DNA from: Asanoa sp. WMMD1127
GTDB taxonomy: Bacteria; Actinomycetota; Actinomycetes; Mycobacteriales; Micromonosporaceae
Reading direction: 5' to 3'
Assembly (NCBI RefSeq): GCF_029626225.1
Contig: NZ_JARUBP010000001.1
Coordinates: forward strand, 6,882,001 to 6,946,000
Length of the DNA: 64,000 nt
Shown here: positions 52,035 through 60,478 of the stretch, in pieces
Position numbering within the stretch: position 1 is the stretch's first letter
Layout: every line of letters begins with the position of its first letter
Translations under genes and position numbers: made by a program
Notes under the pieces: model-generated
Databases searched by the model: none
The model's input: the letters and a program-made list of their open reading frames with translations, nothing else
What the model was told of the DNA's origin: nothing

Positions 52035-52957
52035 GCCGCCCCCTTCGCCGTCTTGTGGCCGTCGACCGCCTGCGCGGTGCGCTGGAACGAGGCGTGCGCG
52101 CGGTCGTGGGTGCGCTGGGCGACCGCGATGTAGAGCAGGTCGAGCACGACCAGCTGGGGGTGCCGGGCCGAGAGCGCGTCGGGCCGGAACGTGGTGGCCT
52201 GCGCGGCGGTCAGGAGGATGATGTCGGCCAGCTCGGCCAGCGGCGACCGGGGGAAGCTGGTCAGCGCGACCGTGGTGGCGCCCCGGCTGCCGGCCTCGGC
52301 CAGCATCTCGATGGTCTCGCGGGTGGCGCCGCTGTGGCTCACGCCCAGCGCGACGTCGCCGGGGCGCAGCAGCGCGGCGCTGGCCAGGCCGTTGTGCACG
52401 TCGGTCCAGGCCCACGCGGCGACGCCGATGCGGTGCAGGCTGAACTGCATCTCCTCGCCGACCAGGGCGCTGCCGCTCGCGCCGAAGATGTCGACCCGGG
52501 TGGCGGCGGCGATCGCGTCGGCGGCCCGCTCGACCTCGGCCAGGTCGAGCAGCGCGGCGGTGTCGTGCATCGCCCGGGTGTCGGCGGCCATGATCTGGCC
52601 CAGCACCCGGTCGAGCGGGTCGGTCGGCTGGATCTCGCGGCCGATGTCGAACGTCCAGCCCGCCGAGCGCGCCCGGCCGGTCTCCGCCGCGATGCCCAAC
52701 CGGAGGTCGGCGTACCCGTCGAAGCCGAGCGCCCGGCAGAACCGGGTGATCGTGGCCGGCGAGGTGCCGCTGCGCTCGGCCAGCTCCACGATCGTGGCCC
52801 GGGCGGCGGCGGCCGGGTCGGCGAGCACCTGCTCGGCCACCCGCTGCAGCGCGCCGGTGAACTCGGGAAGACCCGCACGCACCCGGAGCAGGACCCCGTC
52901 GGCGGGCGAGGCATCGACGACCGCGGTCGCGGTCGAGTCGGCCTCGCGCTCGATCAT
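52031..52957 (-). CDS. MurR/RpiR-family transcriptional regulator
   Basis: A 308-residue regulator. N-terminal HTH (about 40-95) includes ATIVELAERSGTSPATITRFCRALGFDGYADLR; C-terminal SIS domain (about 130-270) has VDIFGASGSALVGEE and LGVSHSGATRETIEM. It should sense an amino-sugar phosphate and control itself, the SIS gene and ngcEFG in the same operon. Start GTG/ATG at 52957 with AAAGG upstream. A TGAA-GTT-TTCA palindrome upstream is a candidate operator. Confidence 0.9.
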   Translation of the reverse strand: MIEREADSTATAVVDASPADGVLLRVRAGLPEFTGALQRVAEQVLADPAAAARATIVELAERSGTSPATITRFCRALGFDGYADLRLGIAAETGRARSAGWTFDIGREIQPTDPLDRVLGQIMAADTRAMHDTAALLDLAEVERAADAIAAATRVDIFGASGSALVGEEMQFSLHRIGVAAWAWTDVHNGLASAALLRPGDVALGVSHSGATRETIEMLAEAGSRGATTVALTSFPRSPLAELADIILLTAAQATTFRPDALSARHPQLVVLDLLYIAVAQRTHDRAHASFQRTAQAVDGHKTAKGAA

Positions 52958-53038
52958 GGGGCCCGCCTTTCGGAAAGGAGTGTTAACTGTTAGTGGTAAA
53001 AGTTCTTACTGAAGCCACCTCCGTGTCAAGACTTTGGG

Positions 53039-53049
53039 TGAAGTTTTCA
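53039..53049. promoter_or_regulatory. Candidate RpiR operator
   Basis: TGAA-GTT-TTCA in the ~120-nt AT-richer leader before the RpiR gene (local AT content is visibly above the surroundings). Candidate autoregulatory site; a second weak TTAAC/GTTAA-like pair lies nearer the start. Confidence 0.4.
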
Positions 53050-53076
53050 AACTGTTACGCGCCGACACGCATGCGA

Positions 53077-53108
53077 AACCCCGCCGGCAGAGCCTGCGCG
53101 GCGGGGTT
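53077..53108 (-). terminator. Terminator of the aminotransferase gene
   Basis: Arms 53077-53086 and 53099-53108 (10 bp), extended by an inner CAG/CTG pairing, followed on the minus strand by TTTC. It lies 17 nt after the aminotransferase stop. Confidence 0.75.
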
Positions 53109-53124
53109 CTCGGTGCGGTAACGG

Positions 53125-54423
53125 TTAGGCGGCTGATGCCTCCCGAATCGCTGTGACCAGGATTTCCAGGGCCTCGCGGGCCTCGTCCTCGGTCAGCGTG
53201 AGCGGCGGGCCCATCCGGATCACGTTGTTGTAGAGACCGCCCTTGCCGACCAGCAGGCCGCCCCGCTTGCACGCCTCGAAGACCCGCAAGGTCGCCGGCA
53301 CGTCCGGCTCGTTGCTGCCCGGCTGGACGAACTCGACGGCCAGCATCAGGCCCCGGCCGCGGATCTCGCCGACGATCGGGCTGTCGCCGACGGCCTCGAC
53401 CAGGCCGTCGCGCAGGATCGCGCCGACCCGGGCCGCGTTGCCCTGCAGGTCGTGCTCGAGCACGTAGTCGAGGGTGGCGTTGCCGGCCGCGGTCGAGATC
53501 GGGTTGCCGCCGAACGTGGAGAACGAGATCGCCGGCACCGCGTTGATCACGTCGGCCCGGCCGACGACGCCGGCCAGCGCGTACCCGTTGCCGATGCCCT
53601 TCGCGAAGGTCAGCAGGTCGGGCACGACGTCGTGGGCCTGGTAGCCCCAGAAGTGGTCGCCGGTGCGGCCCCAGCCGGTCTGCACCTCGTCGGAGATGAG
53701 CAGGATGCCCGTCTCGTCGAGGACCTTCTTGAGCGCGCCGAGCAGCCCGTCGGGGCCGGCCACGAACCCGCCGACGCCCTGCACCGGCTCGGCGATCAGG
53801 GCGGCGACGTCGCCGGCGGTCTGCGTCGCCAGCACCTCGCGCAGGTCGTCGACGGCCGCGTCGACGTGGTCGTCGGGGCCGAGCCGGGACAGCAGGCCCC
53901 GCAGCCGGTCGCTGGAGTGCAGCCAGCTCACCTGGAGCGGGTTGAGCGAGCTCGACGACCAGCCGCGGTGGCCGGTGATGCCCATCGCCGCATACGACCG
54001 GCCGTGGTAGCTGTTGCGCACCGCGAGGATCTGGTTGGACCGCCGGATGTTGGTGGCCATCAGCAGCGCGGCCTCGTTGGCCTCGGTGCCCGAGTTGGTG
54101 AAGAAGACCCGGGCGTCCGGAATGCCGGACAGGCGGGCGATCTTCTCCGCCAGCTCGACCTGCGCCCGGATGAGGTAGAGCGTCGACGTGTGCGCGACGC
54201 CCGTGCGCAGCTGCCGCTCCACGGCCTGCGTGATCTCCGGGATGTCGTAGCCGACCATGGTGGTCAGCACGCCGCCGAAGAAGTCGAGGTAGGTGCGGCC
54301 GTCGGAGCAGGTCACCCGGCGCCCGGACCCGGAAACGATCTCGAGCGGCTCGGCGTAGTAGAGCGGCATCCAGCTCGGCATCACAGCACGATGCCGGGCC
54401 AACAGGTCGTCGGTGCTCGTCAT
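53125..54423 (-). CDS. Class III aminotransferase (PLP-dependent)
   Basis: A 432-residue aminotransferase. TNSGTEANEAALLMA binds the cofactor phosphate, ISDEVQTGWGRTG holds the Asp that contacts the pyridine nitrogen, and LTFAKGIGNGYALAGV contains the Schiff-base Lys. Relatives transaminate 4-aminobutyrate, ornithine, beta-alanine or alanine-glyoxylate pairs; I cannot choose. Start taken at the ATG after GAGG; a GTG two codons upstream is also open. Confidence 0.9.
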   Translation of the reverse strand: MTSTDDLLARHRAVMPSWMPLYYAEPLEIVSGSGRRVTCSDGRTYLDFFGGVLTTMVGYDIPEITQAVERQLRTGVAHTSTLYLIRAQVELAEKIARLSGIPDARVFFTNSGTEANEAALLMATNIRRSNQILAVRNSYHGRSYAAMGITGHRGWSSSSLNPLQVSWLHSSDRLRGLLSRLGPDDHVDAAVDDLREVLATQTAGDVAALIAEPVQGVGGFVAGPDGLLGALKKVLDETGILLISDEVQTGWGRTGDHFWGYQAHDVVPDLLTFAKGIGNGYALAGVVGRADVINAVPAISFSTFGGNPISTAAGNATLDYVLEHDLQGNAARVGAILRDGLVEAVGDSPIVGEIRGRGLMLAVEFVQPGSNEPDVPATLRVFEACKRGGLLVGKGGLYNNVIRMGPPLTLTEDEAREALEILVTAIREASAA

Positions 54424-54467
54424 CCTCACGGTCTAGCACACCAAGGGCCCCAGCGGGACCGGGCGCG

Positions 54468-55667
54468 TCAGTCCCCGTCGACGACCTCGAGCCCCGGCAG
54501 GAGGTCGGTGGCCAGCTGGTACTCCGTCACGTTGCCGACGAACCAGGCCACCTGGCGCAGCTCGCCGTGCGGCAGCGGCACCTCCCGCAGGCCCCCCGTG
54601 GACCCGGCCACCCAGGGGCCGGCGTCGCCCGGCCAACCGACGATCGTCGTGCCGGCCGGCACCGCGCGGTCGTCCGGGAGCTGGTCCGGCGCGGCCGGGC
54701 CGGCGCGGAACGTCAGGCGGTCGCCGTCGGGCCGGCGCTCGACGAGCGCGGTGACGCCGGTGTCCCGGTCGACGGCGACGGCCGCGACCTCGACGCAGCC
54801 GGCGATCCCGGGCTCCAGCGCGTGACTGTTCGGCGGGTCGACCACGGTGACGACGCAACCGTCCGGACCGCCGGCGGCGACCGTCAGCGTCGCGCCGGCC
54901 GGACCGAACGCGGCCCGGATGAGCCCCACCGTGCCCGCGACCGGCGGGGCCACCCGCCGGAACGCGCCCGACTCCACATCGAGGACGTCGATGGCGGCCG
55001 GGCCGGCACCGAACCGGCCCGGTCTTTCCTGGGTCGCGAACGCCACCCGCCGGCCGTCCGCGCTCCAGGCCAGCGGGCGGGCGGCGACCGGCGGGTCGAG
55101 CGCGAACCCGCGCGCCCGCCCGGTCCGCACGTCGACGACCGTCACCTCGTCGGTGACGTGCTGCGGGTCGCCGAGGGCGATCGACAGCCCGTCCGGGGCG
55201 AGAGCCGCGGCGGCGCCCGCGGGCCCGACGTCGACGCGGCGATAGCTGCGGCCGTTCGGGGCCAGCGCCACGTAGTCGCGGTCACCGCGGTCCCGGAACA
55301 GGGCGATCACCCGGCCGGGCGGGGCGTCGGAGAGCAGGTCGGTGGCCACCCCGCTGGGCGCCATCCGGTGCGGGAGCCGGGCCGGCCCGGGCGCGGTCGG
55401 GGCGCTGGCCGACGGGCTCGGCCCGGCCACCTGACGCGGGCCGCCGCTCCCGTGCAGCACGACTCCTGCGCCGACGACCGTCGCGAGCACGGCGGCGCCG
55501 GCGAGCACGGCCGGCCGCCACGTCGCCCGTCGGCCTCCTTGGGCCGGCGGCCGGGCGGTCGTGCGTATCGCCGCCCGGTCCTGGATCTCGGTGGCTGGTG
55601 GGGTGACGACGGGGATGGCGTCGGTGACGCGGTGGATGATCTCGGCGACGCGGGGCTCGGCGGTCAT
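54468..55667 (-). CDS. Membrane-anchored WD40-like propeller protein (sigma-factor partner)
   Basis: A 399-residue protein with a short cytoplasmic N-terminus, one transmembrane helix (about 50-72, PAVLAGAAVLATVVGAGVVLHG) and an extracytoplasmic beta-propeller-like region with repeated WSADGRRVAFATQERP, LAPDGLSIALGDPQ motifs. Its ATG overlaps the stop of a SigE-family sigma gene by 4 nt, the usual place for a regulator or target of such sigma factors. Not a classical zinc anti-sigma (no HxxxCxxC). Confidence 0.82.
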   Translation of the reverse strand: MTAEPRVAEIIHRVTDAIPVVTPPATEIQDRAAIRTTARPPAQGGRRATWRPAVLAGAAVLATVVGAGVVLHGSGGPRQVAGPSPSASAPTAPGPARLPHRMAPSGVATDLLSDAPPGRVIALFRDRGDRDYVALAPNGRSYRRVDVGPAGAAAALAPDGLSIALGDPQHVTDEVTVVDVRTGRARGFALDPPVAARPLAWSADGRRVAFATQERPGRFGAGPAAIDVLDVESGAFRRVAPPVAGTVGLIRAAFGPAGATLTVAAGGPDGCVVTVVDPPNSHALEPGIAGCVEVAAVAVDRDTGVTALVERRPDGDRLTFRAGPAAPDQLPDDRAVPAGTTIVGWPGDAGPWVAGSTGGLREVPLPHGELRQVAWFVGNVTEYQLATDLLPGLEVVDGD

Positions 55668-56140
55668 CGGTCCTCCAGCTCCGACTGCAGCACGGCGAGG
55701 CCGCGGTGCAGGAGCGACTTGGCGGTGCCGAGCGGGCAGTCCAGGGCCTCGGCCACCTCGGGTACGGACAGGTCAAGGTAGAAGCGCAGGAAGACGGCTA
55801 CCCGCTGGCGTGGGTTGAGCCGGCCGAGCGCGCGCCGCACGGCGACGGCGTGTGGGTCGGGCGGAAGCGCCGGCGGTTGTTCCGTGGTGCCGGCGTGGCG
55901 GCGCTCGAGCACCCGCCGGCGGACCCACGAGGTGCACCGGGAGGCGACCGCGCGGCGCAGGTACGCGGCGGGCCGGTCGACTTCGCCGATCCGCCGGTAC
56001 CAGTCGACGAAGGCCTCCTGCACGACGTCCTCGGCCGCCGGCATGCTGCCCACGGTGATGTAGGCCAGGCGCACGAGCGGCGCGTAGTGCGCCGTGTAGA
56101 CCGACTCGAACCGGTCGGTGCGGGCGATCGCGTCAACCAT
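55664..56140 (-). CDS. RNA polymerase sigma factor, SigE family
   Basis: A 158-residue ECF-type sigma factor. Region 2 includes FESVYTAHYAPLVRLAYITVGSMPAAEDVVQEAFVDWYRR; region 4 includes LNPRQRVAVFLRFYLDLSVPEVAEALDCPLGTAKSLLHRGL. ATG 56140. Coupled to the membrane propeller gene. Length and build fit the actinobacterial SigE (ECF39/41-like small) family; stimulus unknown. Confidence 0.9.
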   Translation of the reverse strand: MVDAIARTDRFESVYTAHYAPLVRLAYITVGSMPAAEDVVQEAFVDWYRRIGEVDRPAAYLRRAVASRCTSWVRRRVLERRHAGTTEQPPALPPDPHAVAVRRALGRLNPRQRVAVFLRFYLDLSVPEVAEALDCPLGTAKSLLHRGLAVLQSELEDR

Positions 56141-56178
56141 CACGTTCCTAGGGCGCGGGAGTGACGGCATTCGTTGCG

Positions 56179-57516
56179 TCAGGCCGGTGCGGAATCCTTG
56201 ATCGCTTCGGCGTACGCGGCGCTGCGGTGTTCGAAGTTCCGAAACTTCCCGTAGCTCGGGGCGCCCGGGGAGAGCAGCACGACGCCGTCGGCCGGGGTGA
56301 CGGCGCGGGCGCGGTGGACGGCGGTGACCAGGTCGTCGACGACCTCCGCGTGCACGTGGTCGAGGCCCTTGAGCGCGTCGACCATGCGGGCGCCGCTGTC
56401 GGGGATGCCGAGCACCGTGATCGGGCCGTGCGCCTCCAGGTAGTCGCGGAACGCCGTGTAGTCCAGGCCGCGGTCGGTGCCGCCGACGATCACGGTCAAC
56501 GGGCGGCCGTCGTACGCGTCGATCGCGTGCATGGTGGCGTGCGGGCTGGTGGCCAGGGTGTCGTCGACGAAGGTGAGACCGGTCGGGTCGACGATCTCGG
56601 CGAGGCGGTGCGGCAGCGGCTGGAAGCCGCGGGCGGCGGCTTCCAGCTCGGTCGCGTGGGCCACGCAGTCGACGCCGAGCGCGGTCAGCACCGCGAGGGC
56701 GACGCAGAGGTTGCCGGCGTTGTGGCGGCCGGTGAGGTTGAGCGCGGTCCGGGCGAACAGCCGGGTGCCGTCGGGGGCGAGCACGTCGTCCCCGGCGATG
56801 CGGAAGCCGCCGTCGACGTTGGCCGCGGTCGCGCCCGGCTGATCGCGCAGGCGGGCGGCCAGGCCGGCATCGGCGCCGTTGTAGATGATCGCTTTCGGTC
56901 CGTGGGCGATCAGGTTGAGCTTGTCGCGGTAGTACTCCTCCTCGCCGCCGTGCGCGTCGAGGTGCTCGGGGAACAGCGCGGTGATCGCCGCGACGCGGGG
57001 CGAGTCGGTCAGGTCGGAGCACTGGTAGCTGGACAGCTCCAGCACGTACTGGTCGGCGTCGGCGGGCAGGTCGAGCACCGGCACGCCGATGTTGCCGCCG
57101 TAGACGTTGGGCCGGCCGACCGCGGTGAGCAGGTGGCTGACCAGGCTCGACGTGGTGCTCTTGCCCTTGCTGCCGGTGACGCCGACGGTCCGGTCGGCGC
57201 GGTCGGCCATCCAGAGCGCGGTGCCCTGGGTGACCGGGACGCCCTGCTCACGCAGCTTGACCATCCACGGGTGGGTCTGCGGCACCCCCGGCGAGCGGAC
57301 CACGACGTCGGCCTCGGCCAGCGCCTCGTAACGGTCCGTGAGCGGCGCCGCGGCGGCCAGCTCGCCCTCCCAGGGCAGGCTGAGGAAGTTGCCGCCGTCG
57401 TCGACCGCGACCAGGCTCGCCGGCTGCCGCGCGGCCACGGCCAGCACCGCGGCCCGACCCTCGCGGCCGGTGCCCCACACGGCAACCCGGCGTCCCTGCA
57501 GGTCGGCGAGCCTCAT
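56179..57516 (-). CDS. murD2: MurD-like UDP-MurNAc-L-Ala ligase, probable MurD2 (L-glutamate-adding)
   Basis: A 445-residue Mur ligase acting in peptidoglycan precursor synthesis. N-terminal Rossmann-like UDP-binding part (VAVWGTGREGRAAV), central ATP site GVTGSKGKST (112-121), and later DDTLATSPHAT and PLTVIVGGTDRGLDY. ATG 57516 has GAGGAG 8 nt upstream. Because it is divergent from a murL gene (58-nt gap), it is probably MurD2, which adds L-Glu to UDP-MurNAc-L-Ala before MurL epimerises it. The alternative is an ordinary D-Glu MurD. Confidence 0.82.
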   Translation of the reverse strand: MRLADLQGRRVAVWGTGREGRAAVLAVAARQPASLVAVDDGGNFLSLPWEGELAAAAPLTDRYEALAEADVVVRSPGVPQTHPWMVKLREQGVPVTQGTALWMADRADRTVGVTGSKGKSTTSSLVSHLLTAVGRPNVYGGNIGVPVLDLPADADQYVLELSSYQCSDLTDSPRVAAITALFPEHLDAHGGEEEYYRDKLNLIAHGPKAIIYNGADAGLAARLRDQPGATAANVDGGFRIAGDDVLAPDGTRLFARTALNLTGRHNAGNLCVALAVLTALGVDCVAHATELEAAARGFQPLPHRLAEIVDPTGLTFVDDTLATSPHATMHAIDAYDGRPLTVIVGGTDRGLDYTAFRDYLEAHGPITVLGIPDSGARMVDALKGLDHVHAEVVDDLVTAVHRARAVTPADGVVLLSPGAPSYGKFRNFEHRSAAYAEAIKDSAPA

Positions 57517-57563
57517 ACGTGCGCTCCTCGTGGTGTCGAGCGGCCCGGTGGCGGGCGCCGACC

Positions 57564-57569
57564 TAGTAT
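57564..57569 (+). promoter_or_regulatory. Candidate -10 box of murL (leaderless)
   Basis: TAGTAT six nt before the GTG start at 57575. With such spacing transcription would begin at or near the start codon, giving a leaderless mRNA. No good -35 is seen. Confidence 0.4.
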
Positions 57570-57574
57570 GGCGT

Positions 57575-58915
57575 GTGCGCAACGAGCAGCTCGGCCAGAT
57601 GGCGGTGTTCCGGTTCCCGTCCGCGTCGTTCGATCCGTCGACCGGCGTGGCGACCTTCTCCTACGAGCTCGACGGTGCGGCCGGGCCGGTGTCGTTCACC
57701 GAGACCGTGACGCTGCCGGTGCCGGCGGCGCCGCCCTCCCCGGCGCGGCTGGCCACGGTCCGGCAGGTGCTGTCGCTGCTGCACCTCGTGGCCGGCGTCA
57801 GCTACTACAAGGCCGCCGCGCCGCCGCGCATCGAGCTGCCCGCGCCCGTCTCCGACGCGGTGCTCGAATACGTCACCGCGATCTACACCAAGGGCCTCGC
57901 GGAGTACGCGTACCGCAACGACCTGCCGCACGTCCTCTCCCTGGTGCCGGTCACGCCCGGTGTGGTGCCGCCGGTTGCGCCCGCGCCGGAGCTGACCGAG
58001 GGGCGGCCGCTGTCGGCCGTCGGCGGCGGCAAGGACTCGATCGTCACGCTGGAGACGCTGCGCACCGGCGGGCTGGACCCGGTGCCGTTCTCGGTCAACC
58101 CCAACCGGATCATCGCGGCGGTCAACGAGGCGTCCGGCGTGCCGGCCCTGGCCGCCCGGCGCACGCTCGACCCGTACCTGCTCGACCTGAACGCCGGCGG
58201 CGCGCTCAACGGGCACATCCCGGTCACGGCGATCAACTCGCTGATCGCGGTGGCCACGGCGGTGCTGCACGGGCTCGGGCCGGTGGTGATGTCCAACGAG
58301 CGCTCGGCGTCCGACCCGAACCTGATCTGGAACGGTCACGAGATCAACCACCAGTGGTCGAAGGGCGTGGAGGCCGAAGGGTTGCTGCGGGCCGCGCTGG
58401 CCGCCCACGCCGGGCTCGTCGACCCCTACTTCTCGCTGCTGCGTACGCTCTCGGAGCTGCACATCGCGAAGCTGTTCGCCGGGTTCTCGGGCTACGACCA
58501 CGTGGTGACGAGCTGCAACCAGGCGTTCAAGCTGCGGGACGCGACCGCGCGCTGGTGCGGCAACTGCCCGAAGTGCCGGTTCGTCTTCCTGGCCATGGCG
58601 CCGTTCATGACGCCGGAGCGGCTGATCAAGATCTTCGACCTCGACCTGTTCGCCGACCCCGCGCAGATCCCGGGCTACCTGGAGATCCTCGGCATCGACG
58701 GCCACAAGCCGTTCGAGTGCGTCGGCGAGGTCGAGGAGTCGCTGGTCGCGCTCGGCCTGCTGGCCCGGCAGCCGGCCTGGTCCGGCTCGCCGGTGGTGAC
58801 CGCCCTGGTCGCCGCCGTGCCGGCGGAGGCGTGGTCGGCGGCGTCGGACTCGGAGGTCTTCACGCCCGGCGGCCCGCACTTCGTGCCGGAGACCTACGCC
58901 AAGCTGCTGCCTTAG
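57575..58915 (+). CDS. murL: UDP-MurNAc-L-Ala-L-Glu epimerase MurL
   Basis: A 446-residue enzyme that turns UDP-MurNAc-L-Ala-L-Glu into the D-Glu form with ATP. The PP-loop GGGKDS (150-155) and later CNQAFKLRDATARWCGNCPKCRF (two Cys-rich turns) match MurL proteins of Xanthomonas and actinobacteria. GTG 57575 is the likely start; ATG 57599 would shorten it by eight residues. It is divergent from the MurD-like gene, the known arrangement of this alternative route to D-glutamate. The stop overlaps the convergent methylase gene by 4 nt. Confidence 0.85.
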   Translation: MRNEQLGQMAVFRFPSASFDPSTGVATFSYELDGAAGPVSFTETVTLPVPAAPPSPARLATVRQVLSLLHLVAGVSYYKAAAPPRIELPAPVSDAVLEYVTAIYTKGLAEYAYRNDLPHVLSLVPVTPGVVPPVAPAPELTEGRPLSAVGGGKDSIVTLETLRTGGLDPVPFSVNPNRIIAAVNEASGVPALAARRTLDPYLLDLNAGGALNGHIPVTAINSLIAVATAVLHGLGPVVMSNERSASDPNLIWNGHEINHQWSKGVEAEGLLRAALAAHAGLVDPYFSLLRTLSELHIAKLFAGFSGYDHVVTSCNQAFKLRDATARWCGNCPKCRFVFLAMAPFMTPERLIKIFDLDLFADPAQIPGYLEILGIDGHKPFECVGEVEESLVALGLLARQPAWSGSPVVTALVAAVPAEAWSAASDSEVFTPGGPHFVPETYAKLLP

Positions 58916-59721
58916 TCGGCGCGGCCGAGCTCCCAGAAGGCGACGGCCGCCGCGGCGGCGACGTTGAGGGAGTCGACGCCGTTGCGCATCGGGATGGCGA
59001 CCCGGACGTCGCTCGCGGCGACGGCCTTCGCGCTGATGCCGGGTCCCTCGGCGCCGAGCAGGAGCGCGGCCTTGCGCCGTTGCCGCTCGGTCAGCCGCTG
59101 CAACGGCACCGCGTCGGCGGCCGGGGTCATGGCGATGACGGTGAAGCCGGCGTCGTGCACCCGCCGCAGGCCGTCGGGCCACGGGTCCAGGGTCGCGTAG
59201 GGCACCGCGAACACCTCGCCCATGCTCACCCGGACGCTGCGGCGGTAGAGCGGGTCCGCACAGGACGGCGAGAGCAGCACGGCGTCGACCCCGAGCGCGG
59301 CGGCCCCACGGAAGATCGCGCCGACGTTGGTGTGGTTGTTGACGTCCTCGAGGATGGCCAGCCGCCGCGCCTGGGCGAGCACGGTGTCGACGTCCGGCAG
59401 GGGGCGGCGGTGGAAGCTGGCGAGGACGCCGCGGTGCACGTGGAAGCCGGTCGCCTGCTCGAGGACGGCCTGGCCGGCGGCGTAGACCGGGGCGGCGTCG
59501 GCCAGGTCGCCGAGCTGGTCGACGCGCTTCTCGTCGACGAGGAAGGAGCGGGGCCGATAGCCGGCCCGCAGGGCGCGGCGGAGGACCAGCTCACCCTCGG
59601 CGATGAAGAGGCCGTGCGGCGGCTCCCACCTGGTCCGGAGCTCGACGTCGGTCAGCGCCCGGTAGTCGGCGAGCCGCTCGTCGTCCGGCTCGGTGATCAC
59701 GGTGACGGGCACGTCGGCCAT
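58912..59721 (-). CDS. TrmH/SpoU-family RNA methyltransferase
   Basis: A 269-residue SPOUT methyltransferase. N-terminal substrate-binding part (FIAEGELVLRRALRAGYRP), then NVGAIFRGAAALGVDAVLL, LLLGAEGPGIS and RNGVDSLNVAAAAAVAFWEL, the three SpoU motifs with the knotted SAM site. Target is 23S rRNA or tRNA 2'-O-ribose. Confidence 0.92.
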   Translation of the reverse strand: MADVPVTVITEPDDERLADYRALTDVELRTRWEPPHGLFIAEGELVLRRALRAGYRPRSFLVDEKRVDQLGDLADAAPVYAAGQAVLEQATGFHVHRGVLASFHRRPLPDVDTVLAQARRLAILEDVNNHTNVGAIFRGAAALGVDAVLLSPSCADPLYRRSVRVSMGEVFAVPYATLDPWPDGLRRVHDAGFTVIAMTPAADAVPLQRLTERQRRKAALLLGAEGPGISAKAVAASDVRVAIPMRNGVDSLNVAAAAAVAFWELGRAD

Positions 59722-59755
59722 TCTCCGCCGCGCTCGCCGGCCCCCGGACGGCGGG

Positions 59756-60373
59756 TCAGCCCGGCAGGGGCTCGGCCAGGCGTGGTGCGGGGGTGGTCAC
59801 GGCCGGGGCGCCCGTGGGGCGGAGGCCGTCGAGGACGTAGCTCAGGTGGCGGCGCCAGGCGTCCGGGGCGCTGGCGGCGATGCGTTCGACCAGGCCGGCG
59901 TTGGCCATGAGGATCAGCACCACGTCGGCGTGGTCGACGTCCGGGCGGACGGCGCCGGCGGCGCGGGCGCGGTCGACCAGTTCGACCAGGCAGTCGAAGG
60001 CGATGTCGCGCAGGTCGTCCAGCTCGTCCACTTCGGACATCCGCGCGGTGAGGAGCTCGGCCAGCGCGCGGTCGCGGGACTGGAGCTCGCACAGGTAGCT
60101 CAGGTGGCTGGCGAACGCCCGCCACGGGTCCTGCTCGGTGAGCGCGGCCCTCGCGGTGGCCACCACCTCGCGCAGCGGCTCGACGAAGACCGCGCCGACG
60201 AGGTCGCGGCGGCGCGGGAAGCGGCGGTAGAGCGTGGCGTTGCCGACGCGGGCCCGGCGAGCGATGTCGTCCAGTGGCGCGTCGAGGCCACGGGCCGCGA
60301 AAACCGCGCGGGCGGCATCGAGGAGTTGGCGGCGGTTGCGCTCGGCGTCGGCCCGCAGGCTCCCGGGAGACAT
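59756..60373 (-). CDS. TetR-family regulator
   Basis: A 205-residue repressor. HTH at 15-60 (RRQLLDAARAVFAARGLDAPLDDIARRARVGNATLYRRF). The C-terminal TetR_C-like domain (LSYLCELQSRDRALAELLTARM) fits the SCO1712-type TetR group. Divergent from an alcohol dehydrogenase-like gene with operator-like repeats between, so control of that pair is likely. Confidence 0.9.
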   Translation of the reverse strand: MSPGSLRADAERNRRQLLDAARAVFAARGLDAPLDDIARRARVGNATLYRRFPRRRDLVGAVFVEPLREVVATARAALTEQDPWRAFASHLSYLCELQSRDRALAELLTARMSEVDELDDLRDIAFDCLVELVDRARAAGAVRPDVDHADVVLILMANAGLVERIAASAPDAWRRHLSYVLDGLRPTGAPAVTTPAPRLAEPLPG

Positions 60374-60394
60374 GGCGAATACCTTACGGCGGTA

Positions 60395-60414
60395 ACCGGG
60401 GTCTTTTCCCCGGT
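60395..60414. promoter_or_regulatory. Inverted repeat in the TetR/oxidoreductase divergent region
   Basis: ACCGGGG-TCTTTT-CCCCGGT, 7-bp arms. A GGGACAATCCC near-palindrome follows at about 60443. Candidate TetR operator or divergent promoter element. Confidence 0.45.
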
Positions 60415-60478
60415 CGTGCTAGCGTCGCAGAAGGAGCTAAGCAGGGACAATCCCCCGGTTAGGTGAGGTGGTCTCGCG

